From the NCBI GenBank assembly GCA_049522565.1, contig JBEKNT010000103.1:1-19508 (forward strand): a stretch of DNA of 19,508 nucleotides. Direction: 5' to 3'. The notes below the pieces were generated by a model that saw nothing but the letters and a program-made list of their open reading frames with translations, was not told the DNA's origin and made no database searches. This DNA is from JASHVB01 sp049522565. GTDB taxonomy: Bacteria; Pseudomonadota; Alphaproteobacteria; Acetobacterales; Acetobacteraceae. Every line of letters begins with the position of its first letter. Position 1 is the first letter of the stretch. Of this stretch, positions 14,158 through 19,508 are shown in pieces. Made by a program: the position numbers and the translations under genes.

Positions 14158-15369
14158 TCAGGTACCGGTCGCCGCGATAATGTCCCCGAACAACACCCAG
14201 GTCTTACCGTCCCACCGCTCCAGTTGCATCGCCTTGATCGGCCGATGATCGGTGTGGCCGGTGCTCGCCTTGATGCCGGGCAGCACGGTCGGCAGTACCA
14301 GATCGTGCAGGCTCTCCGCCTGTTTCATGATGTTCTCGCGTGAGAAGTTGCCGTTGCACTGCTTCAGCACCTGCAACATCGTCTTCGCCGCGGCATAGCC
14401 ATAGACATAGTTGGCATCCGTCAGATCGGCGCCGGGCATGTACTTGGCCATGAAGCCGCGCCACTCCTGCATGCCGGCGTCGTTGTCCCACTGATGGTCG
14501 GTCGGATCCTTCAGGTAGCCGGTGCTGATCATGCCGACGGCCTTTTCCGGTCCGGCCGGCGTCAGCACCGACGCGACGGAAATCGACACGTTGGTCATGA
14601 GGAACAGCGGCTTCCAGCCGAGGTCATAGACCTTGCGGATCGCCTGCGCCGCGAATTTCGGCGCGGCCGCCACCACCAGCACGTCGGCCCCCGAGGCCTG
14701 CAACGTTGCGACCTGGCTGTCGATCGTCGGATCGGTTGGCTCATACGTGGCCTCGGTCGCCATCTTGGCATAGCGATCGCCGAACACCGCACGCAGGCCG
14801 ACCAGGTAGTCCTTGCCGAAATCGTCGTTCTGATACAGCACGGCGATCTTGGCGTTCGGCTTCTGCTTCAGGATATATTTCGCATAGATCTGCGCTTCGG
14901 TCCGGTAATCCGGCTGGAAGCCGGTGGTCCACGGATATTCCTTGTAGTCGCCCCACTTCGCCGCACCCGTTGCCACGAACAAATGCGGCACCTTCTTCTG
15001 GTTCAGGTAGCGCACGATCGCCGTGTTGGTCGGCGTGCCAAGCGTATTGAACAGGAACGCGACCTGGTCCTCTTCCACGAGGCGCCGCACGTCCTCCACC
15101 GTCTTGGGCGGGCTGTAGCCGTCATCCAGCGAGATGAAATTGATCTTGCGCCCGGCAACGCCGCCCTGCGCGTTCACCATGTCGAAGAACGCGGTCTCGA
15201 TCTTGCCGATCGGGCTATAGGACGAAACCGGACCGCTATACGGCATGGTGTTGCCGATCTTGATCTCGGTCCCCGTCACGCCAGGCGTATCCGCCGCGGC
15301 CGGCCGCCAGCCTGCAGCCGCCACCGCCGCGGCCGCACCTGCGGTTATCACTGTTCGCCTCCGAATCAT
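14158..15369 (-). CDS. ABC transporter periplasmic substrate-binding protein, LivK type (upstream copy)
   Basis: This 403-residue paralog of the next gene shares the same export signal (MIRRRTVITAGAAAAV...), possible cleavage in AAADTPG, and all major blocks: IKIGNTMPYSGP, FISLDDGYSPPKTVEDVRRL, NTLGTPTN, LFVATGAAKWG, VLYQNDDFGKDY, ASGADVLVVAAAPKFAAQAI and CNGNFSRENIMKQAESL. Differences cluster in the second half and near the C-terminus (for example GIKASTGHTDHRPIKAMQLE), so the two may bind different ligands. The true start is the ATG at 15369, with GGGAGGAAA just upstream; the reading frame stays open far upstream but there it is antisense to the CinA-type gene. The role is periplasmic capture of a small molecule for an ABC importer not encoded here. 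Confidence 0.93.
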   Translation of the reverse strand: MIRRRTVITAGAAAAVAAAGWRPAAADTPGVTGTEIKIGNTMPYSGPVSSYSPIGKIETAFFDMVNAQGGVAGRKINFISLDDGYSPPKTVEDVRRLVEEDQVAFLFNTLGTPTNTAIVRYLNQKKVPHLFVATGAAKWGDYKEYPWTTGFQPDYRTEAQIYAKYILKQKPNAKIAVLYQNDDFGKDYLVGLRAVFGDRYAKMATEATYEPTDPTIDSQVATLQASGADVLVVAAAPKFAAQAIRKVYDLGWKPLFLMTNVSISVASVLTPAGPEKAVGMISTGYLKDPTDHQWDNDAGMQEWRGFMAKYMPGADLTDANYVYGYAAAKTMLQVLKQCNGNFSRENIMKQAESLHDLVLPTVLPGIKASTGHTDHRPIKAMQLERWDGKTWVLFGDIIAATGT

Positions 15370-15393
15370 CCGCGTTTCCTCCCATTGGCATTG

Positions 15394-15413
15394 GGCGGCG
15401 CGACGGCGCCGCC
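15394..15413 (-). promoter_or_regulatory. Leader hairpin before the upstream binding-protein gene
   Basis: GGCGGCG at 15394-15400 and CGCCGCC at 15407-15413 form a 7-bp stem with a 6-nt loop (CCGTCG on the transcribed strand). It lies 25-44 bases before the start codon, almost exactly where the paralogous gene has its own hairpin. Both loops contain CGTC, and both leaders share the sequence ACGCGG just before the ATG. Confidence 0.4.
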
Positions 15414-15529
15414 GGGGGTCACGATAACGGAGGCATGCGCCCGCGCAACAGCCGGCGCCGGAGCAATACGGCGCGGCTATGGTGTCTACCGTGGTGACAA
15501 CAACGTTTCGACCCGGGCCGCTGCGGGAA

Positions 15530-15621
15530 AGCAAGCAAGCAGATTCACCACAAAGACACAAAGGCACAAAGAAATAAATCTTCGTGCCTTTGTGTCTTTG
15601 TGGTGAATCTGCTTGCTTGCT
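15530..15621. repeat. Long near-perfect palindrome (92 nt), REP/MITE-like
   Basis: The arms 15530-15567 and 15584-15621 are perfect 38-bp inverted repeats. After one A/C mismatch the stem continues four more pairs (AAGA with TCTT), leaving a 6-nt loop AATAAA. The inner arm is built of CACAAAG-like 7-8-base steps (ACAAAGACACAAAGGCAC). Base composition is far more AT-rich than the surroundings. Similar CACAAAG-type palindromes are, to my recollection, dispersed repeats in several bacterial groups. There is no transposase, and I see no target-site duplication at the edges. As RNA it would form a very stable hairpin on either strand, downstream of the CinA-type gene and upstream of the binding-protein genes. 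Confidence 0.85.
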
Positions 15622-15671
15622 GACCCACCGCCGAGGCATCGCATGCCTGCCAGCAATGGGAACGTCCTCCC

Positions 15672-16433
15672 CTACCCTTCCGGCTCCCCCGGTATCGGCA
15701 CCTTGCCAAACCCCGTGATCAGCGCGGTCACTTCCGCAATCGCCGCCTCGGCTGCCGAGACGTCGGTGCCCTTGGCGACCAGTGCCACGCCGTTGCCGCT
15801 GGGCCGGTAGAACGGATAGCTGCCGATATCGAGTTGCGGATAGCGCGCCTGGATCGCGCCCAGCCCCTCGGCGATCACCCCCTCCGGCAAGCCGATCGCG
15901 TGCACCGCGCGCGACTGGATCTTCGGTCCGCCCTGCAACCGCGGCGCCAGCCATTCGAACATCGACTGCATGACGCGCGGCACGCCGGCCATCACATACA
16001 CATTGCCGATCTGGAAGCCCGGAGCCACCGACAGCGCGTTGTCGATCAGCGTCGCGCCGCGCGGCATCGTCGCCATGCGCTGCCGCGCCGCGTTGAAGTC
16101 GCCCGGCTTGTAGCTGCGCTCCATGCGCGCCCAGGCTACCGGATGCGGCTCCCACGGCACGCCGAAAGCCGCGGCGACACATTCGCTGGTGATGTCGTCA
16201 TGCGTCGGTCCGATGCCGCCCGTGGTGAACACGTAGTCGAACTTCGCCCGCACCTCGTTGACCGTGTCGATGATGGTCTGCGGCACGTCGGGGATCACCC
16301 GCACCTCGCGCAACGGGATTCCCAGCTCGCCCAACCCGACGGCCAGGAACCGGATATTGGCGTCCTGCGTGCGGCCCGAGAGCACCTCGTTGCCGATCAC
16401 CAGCAGGCACGCGGTCGGATTGGTCGCGGCCAT
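15672..16433 (-). CDS. Molybdopterin-binding / CinA N-terminal domain protein
   Basis: This 253-residue protein carries the MoCF/MogA-like fold seen in the N-terminus of CinA. It opens with CLLVIGNEVLSGRTQDAN, followed by the binding loop FTTGGIGPTHDDIT at about 69-82, and later GFQIGNVYVMAGVPRVMQSM. The C-terminal nicotinamide-nucleotide amidase domain of full CinA (over 400 residues) is absent, as in many alphaproteobacterial versions, so deamidase activity is not expected. The exact reaction of such stand-alone proteins is uncertain; an ADP-ribose or nucleotide-recycling role has been linked to the family. ATG 16433 is preceded by GGGGGAGAG at proper spacing. It follows the GNAT/Nudix gene by 17 bases, suggesting an operon with a housekeeping nucleotide-sanitation theme. 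Confidence 0.9.
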   Translation of the reverse strand: MAATNPTACLLVIGNEVLSGRTQDANIRFLAVGLGELGIPLREVRVIPDVPQTIIDTVNEVRAKFDYVFTTGGIGPTHDDITSECVAAAFGVPWEPHPVAWARMERSYKPGDFNAARQRMATMPRGATLIDNALSVAPGFQIGNVYVMAGVPRVMQSMFEWLAPRLQGGPKIQSRAVHAIGLPEGVIAEGLGAIQARYPQLDIGSYPFYRPSGNGVALVAKGTDVSAAEAAIAEVTALITGFGKVPIPGEPEG

Positions 16434-16450
16434 CGTCGTGCTCTCCCCCT

Positions 16451-17554
16451 TCAAAGGAAATCGCGCAGCATGGAAATCAGCGGCTTGTCGGCCGGCGGCA
16501 CATCGTAGTCGGCTAACCGCTCCGGGCGCACCCATTTCAGCGTCTGGTTCTCGCGCGGCGTCGCCACGCCCTTCCAGCGGCGGCAAAGATACAGCGGCAT
16601 CAGCAGATGGAACCGCTCATAGGCGTGCGAGGCAAACGCGAACGGCGCGAGGCAGGCGGCGGACACGTCGATGCCCAGTTCTTCCTTCAATTCGCGGATC
16701 AGCGCGAGCTCCGGCGTTTCGCCCGGATGCAGTTTGCCGCCCGGGAATTCCCACAGCCCGGCCATCACCTTGCCCTCGGGGCGACGCGCCAGCAACACGC
16801 GGCCATCCGAGTCGATCAACGCACAAGCGGCGACCAGCAGCATCGGCCTGGCGTCCGGTTCGGTGCTGTCCGCGCCGGGGACACCGAACACATCGTCGCG
16901 GGTGGCCGCGAACTGCCACACCGGCCCTTCGGCGCCGCGCGCCACCGAGTGTTTCACCCCCTCGCCGGTCTGCCGGAAGCCGATGCGGCGCAGCACCGCG
17001 GCGGAGGCCGGATTGTCCGTCGCCACATCGGCCAGGATGCGGTCGATGCCGAGATTGGCGAAGCCCCAGCGCACCACGCGGCCGGCGGCCTCGGTCGCCA
17101 CCCCATGTCCCCAGAAGCGGCGGCCGACCCAGTAGCCCAGCGTGGCGATACGGGCCTTGGGGTCGAGCCGCAGGCCAACCACCCCGAGCAATAGCTCGTG
17201 GTCGCCGTCGCGCCCGGTGATGGCCAGGTTGTAGGCGATGCCGGCCGCGAGTTCCCGCGCGGTGGAGGCAATCCAGTCGTCCGCCAGCGGGCGCGGATAG
17301 GGGAACGGCACGACAGCGAGGTTGCGCGTCACCTCCCAGTCATTGACCAGCCGGTGCAGCGACTCGGCGTCATGCGGCAGCAGCGGGCGGAGGATCAGCC
17401 GCTCGGTGATCAGCGGCGCGAAGGCTTCCTCCGGGGCCAAAGCGTGGAGCTGCGGCGGCGGTTCGGCGGTTTCGGCCGCGCGGCGGCGCGGCGCGCGGGT
17501 ACGGCCGGGTTTCGGGCCGGTCGCGGGGGAAGCAGGGCGGGGTTGGCGTGGCAT
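16451..17554 (-). CDS. Bifunctional GNAT acetyltransferase / Nudix (MutT-like) hydrolase
   Basis: The product of 367 residues is a fusion. Residues 1-45 are a Pro/Arg/Ala-rich tail. Residues about 48-218 form a RimJ/RimL-like GNAT domain (LITERLILRPL, then GYWVGRRFWGHGVATEA with the acetyl-CoA loop, then NPASAAVLRRIGF). Residues about 238-367 are a MutT-type Nudix domain with a perfect Nudix box at 273-295 (G273, E279, R287-E288, E291-E292, G294). The Nudix half should cleave damaged (deoxy)nucleoside triphosphates such as 8-oxo-dGTP; the GNAT acceptor is unknown. This fusion is known in Acetobacteraceae-type bacteria. ATG 17554 is chosen over an in-frame GTG at 17590; neither has a clear Shine-Dalgarno. 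The CinA-type gene follows after 17 bases. Confidence 0.9.
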   Translation of the reverse strand: MPRQPRPASPATGPKPGRTRAPRRRAAETAEPPPQLHALAPEEAFAPLITERLILRPLLPHDAESLHRLVNDWEVTRNLAVVPFPYPRPLADDWIASTARELAAGIAYNLAITGRDGDHELLLGVVGLRLDPKARIATLGYWVGRRFWGHGVATEAAGRVVRWGFANLGIDRILADVATDNPASAAVLRRIGFRQTGEGVKHSVARGAEGPVWQFAATRDDVFGVPGADSTEPDARPMLLVAACALIDSDGRVLLARRPEGKVMAGLWEFPGGKLHPGETPELALIRELKEELGIDVSAACLAPFAFASHAYERFHLLMPLYLCRRWKGVATPRENQTLKWVRPERLADYDVPPADKPLISMLRDFL

Positions 17555-17657
17555 GGGGGGCGGCAAGGTGGCGCAGGGCGGCGTGAGCACGCAAGCCGGA
17601 GGGTCCGCTTTCCGCCCAGAGCAATCGCATTGGGGTCCTACGCTGCGACCGTCCTCT

Positions 17658-17704
17658 CGTCATGGTGCGCCCCCGGGTCAAGCGCCCGGGGGCCCGCCAT
17701 GACG
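17658..17704. repeat. REP-like palindrome between divergent genes
   Basis: CGTCATGG at 17658-17665 pairs with CCATGACG at 17697-17704. Inside, GCCCCCGGG at 17669-17677 pairs with CCCGGGGGC at 17685-17693 around the loop TCAAGCG. The 3-nt spacers between the stems allow a wobble, a pair and one mismatch. Palindromes of the CGTCATG...CATGACG type with a CCCGGG core are, from memory, dispersed intergenic repeats in alphaproteobacteria. It lies in the 266-bp gap between the GNAT/Nudix and acyl-CoA synthetase starts. No mobile gene is attached. Confidence 0.7.
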
Positions 17705-17820
17705 AATGGGCCAGTGCGGCCAAATGCGATTGCCCCGGCTTCCCGCCTGCTTCCCGTTGTCACCGGCCAGCGCACGGCACAATATCGTGCGCCAACAGGC
17801 ATTCCCGGGAGAGCATGTCT

Positions 17821-19508
17821 ATGACCCAAGCGCTCAGCTACGCGCACGGCGCATCCGCGGTGCCATTGCTCGGCGAGACGATCGGCACGCACTTCACCCG
17901 CACGGTGGAACGGTGGGGCGACCGGCCCGGCCTGATCGCACGCCAGCAGGGCGTGCGCTGGAGCTATCGCGAGCTCGGCGAGCGCGTGGATGCCTTCGCC
18001 GCCGGCCTGCTGGCGCTGGGCTTGCAGCCGGGCGAGCGCATCGGCATCTGGTCGCCGAACAACGCCGAGTGGGTGGTCACGCAGTTCGCCACCGCCAAGG
18101 CCGGGCTGATCCTGGTGAACATCAATCCCGCCTATCGCCTGGCGGAACTGGAATATGCGCTGAACAAGGTGGGCTGCCGCGCGCTGGTCACCGCAACGTC
18201 GTTCAAGACCAGCGACTATGTCGGCATGATCAACACTCTGGCGCCCGAACTGCGCCATGCGCGTCCCGGCCATCTGGACGCGGCGAAACTGCCGTCGCTG
18301 CGCATCGTCATCCAGATCGGCGCAACGCCGGCACCCGGCGCCATCGCGTTCGACAGCGTCTATGCCATGGGCGAGGCGCCGCAGCGCGCGCACCTGGCCC
18401 AGCTTGCCGACACTTTGCAGTTCGACGAGCCGATCAACATCCAGTTCACCTCCGGCACCACCGGCCTGCCGAAGGGCGCCACCCTGACGCACCACAACAT
18501 CCTGAACAACGGCTATTTCATCGGCGAGGCGATGCACTACACCGAACACGACAAGGTGTGCATTCCGGTGCCGCTGTATCACTGCTTCGGCATGGTGATC
18601 GGCAACCTGGCCTGCATCACCCATGGCGCGGCGATGGTGTATCCCGGCGAGGGTTTTGATGCCCTCGCCACGTTGCAGACCGCGGCGGAGGAGCGCTGCA
18701 CGTCGCTGTACGGCGTGCCGACCATGTTCATCGCCGAACTCGACCATCCGGACTTCGCAACATTCGACCTGACCAGCCTGCGCACCGGCATGATGGCCGG
18801 CGCACCGTGCCCGATCGAGGTGATGCGCCGCTGCATCCACGACATGCATCTGACCGAGATGACGATCGGCTACGGCATGACCGAGACCAGCCCGGTCAGC
18901 ACGCAGACGGCGCTCGACGATTCGATCGACCGGCGGGTGTCCACCGTCGGCCGCGTGCACCCGCATGTCGAGGTGAAGATCATCGATACCGAGGGCCGGG
19001 TGGTGCCGCGCGGCACGCCGGGCGAATTCTGCACCCGCGGCTATTCCGTGATGCTCGGCTACTGGGACGATGCCGAGCGCACGGCACAAACGATCGACGC
19101 CGGGCGTTGGATGCACACCGGCGATCTGGCGACGATGGATGCCGACGGCTACCTCAACATCGTCGGCCGCATCAAGGACATGGTGATCCGCGGCGGCGAG
19201 AATGTTTACCCCCGCGAGATCGAGGAATTCCTCTACCGCCACCCGAAGATCCAGGACGTGCAGGTGTTCGGCGTGCCGGACGCGCGCTACGGCGAGGAGC
19301 TGTGCGCCTGGGTGAAGCTGCGCCCCGGCGAGACGCTGAGCGCGGAGGCGATTCGCGATTTCTGCCGCGACCAGATCGCCCACTACAAGGTGCCGCGGCA
19401 CATCCGGTTCGTGGACGAGTTCCCAATGACGGTGACCGGCAAGATCCAGAAATTCATCATGCGCGAACGGATGACGGCGGAGCTAGGGGTGAAGGAAGCC
19501 GCGACCGC
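17821..19508 (+). CDS. Acyl-CoA synthetase, AMP-binding (ANL) family, right end cut by window
   Basis: The frame stays open from ATG 17821 to the window edge (562 full codons) and is nearly complete at usual family length. Motifs in order: the ATP loop TSGTTGLPKGATLTHHN at about 211-227, PLYHCFGM at about 249, YGMTETSP at about 350, TGDL near 434, GRIKDMVIRGGENVYP at about 448-463, and MTVTGKIQKF with the catalytic Lys near 541. The enzyme activates a carboxylic acid with ATP to an acyl-AMP and passes it to CoA; the set resembles medium- or long-chain fatty acyl-CoA ligases (FadD type). GGGAGAG lies seven bases before ATG 17821; ATG 17815 is in frame but too close to it. It is divergent from the GNAT/Nudix gene. 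The stop lies beyond the window. Confidence 0.92.
   Translation, partial: MTQALSYAHGASAVPLLGETIGTHFTRTVERWGDRPGLIARQQGVRWSYRELGERVDAFAAGLLALGLQPGERIGIWSPNNAEWVVTQFATAKAGLILVNINPAYRLAELEYALNKVGCRALVTATSFKTSDYVGMINTLAPELRHARPGHLDAAKLPSLRIVIQIGATPAPGAIAFDSVYAMGEAPQRAHLAQLADTLQFDEPINIQFTSGTTGLPKGATLTHHNILNNGYFIGEAMHYTEHDKVCIPVPLYHCFGMVIGNLACITHGAAMVYPGEGFDALATLQTAAEERCTSLYGVPTMFIAELDHPDFATFDLTSLRTGMMAGAPCPIEVMRRCIHDMHLTEMTIGYGMTETSPVSTQTALDDSIDRRVSTVGRVHPHVEVKIIDTEGRVVPRGTPGEFCTRGYSVMLGYWDDAERTAQTIDAGRWMHTGDLATMDADGYLNIVGRIKDMVIRGGENVYPREIEEFLYRHPKIQDVQVFGVPDARYGEELCAWVKLRPGETLSAEAIRDFCRDQIAHYKVPRHIRFVDEFPMTVTGKIQKFIMRERMTAELGVKEAAT

Larger units (their letters stand above)
15370..15671. other. 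302-bp intergenic region between the CinA-type gene and the binding-protein genes
   Basis: This stretch holds no gene I can support. From the binding-protein side it contains the Shine-Dalgarno and leader hairpin (15394-15413), then about 115 bases without clear structure, then the long palindrome at 15530-15621, and about 50 plain bases to the end of the CinA-type gene. The promoter for the binding-protein genes should be here, but no convincing -35/-10 pair was identified. Confidence 0.5.

Noticed and set aside
15530..15621. Ends of an insertion sequence
   Set aside because: The arms are separated by only 16 bases, no transposase is present, and the flanks (GCGGGAA and GACCCAC) show no target-site duplication.
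15370..16182. N-terminal extension of the upstream binding protein into a 674-codon frame
   Set aside because: The binding protein has a normal signal peptide and strong Shine-Dalgarno at 15369; the extension crosses the palindrome and overlaps the CinA-type gene in a wrong frame.
17638..19401. Long minus-strand open frame (587 codons) opposite the acyl-CoA synthetase
   Set aside because: The plus strand carries all motifs of the AMP-binding family; the minus frame is His/Arg/Ala-rich, has no motif, and is the expected antisense shadow in GC-rich DNA.

Overview
The window is about 19.5 kb of GC-rich DNA with the codon use and gene content of an alphaproteobacterium. The Acetobacteraceae (Rhodopila/Rhodovastum/Acidiphilium-like) are a reasonable guess, based on base composition, LivK-type binding proteins and a GNAT-MutT fusion. 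That placement is inference. No rRNA, tRNA, transposase, phage gene or CRISPR array was seen.

Left part (1-6133). A terminator-like hairpin at the edge is followed by a 176-aa protein of unknown function (minus). A divergent amidase-signature gene has lost an internal piece and changed frame, so it is probably a pseudogene. Next come a 110-aa three-span membrane protein, a polyprenyl-phosphate glycosyltransferase fused to a GtrA-like membrane domain (minus), and a secreted choice-of-anchor A protein with a PEP-CTERM tail (plus). The last of these overlaps tail to tail with an Lrp/AsnC regulator. The regulator is divergent from a GNAT acetyltransferase, and a 13-bp palindrome in the shared intergenic region could be its operator.

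Middle part (6134-12061). A large minus-strand trimeric autotransporter adhesin dominates: signal peptide, about 73 YadA-type head repeats, a short neck and a C-terminal beta-barrel anchor, with almost no stalk. Twelve bases after its stop, a TTG-started gene with a good Shine-Dalgarno encodes a small exported protein of unknown function, so the two look like one operon. The 583-bp region upstream carries repeated GTTGCA motifs and small dyads. Beyond it lie a divergent DxD glycosyltransferase and a 60-aa two-span membrane protein.

Right part (12062-19508). A minus-strand series holds a bifunctional GNAT/Nudix protein followed 17 bases later by a stand-alone CinA-N (molybdopterin-binding) protein. 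After a 302-bp gap containing a striking 92-nt near-perfect palindrome come two tandem paralogous LivK-type binding proteins of equal length, then an SDR protein whose usual catalytic Tyr and Asn are missing. Both binding-protein genes have a GC-rich hairpin at the same distance before the start codon. No permease or ATPase partner is present. On the plus strand an acyl-CoA synthetase (AMP-binding family) runs off the right edge, separated from the GNAT/Nudix gene by a second REP-like palindrome.

The strongest candidates for something less described are the stalkless giant adhesin with its coupled small exported partner, the duplicated binding-protein genes with duplicated leader hairpins, the SDR with a non-canonical active site, and the long palindrome. 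Gene functions rest on motif recognition by eye; no database search was possible.
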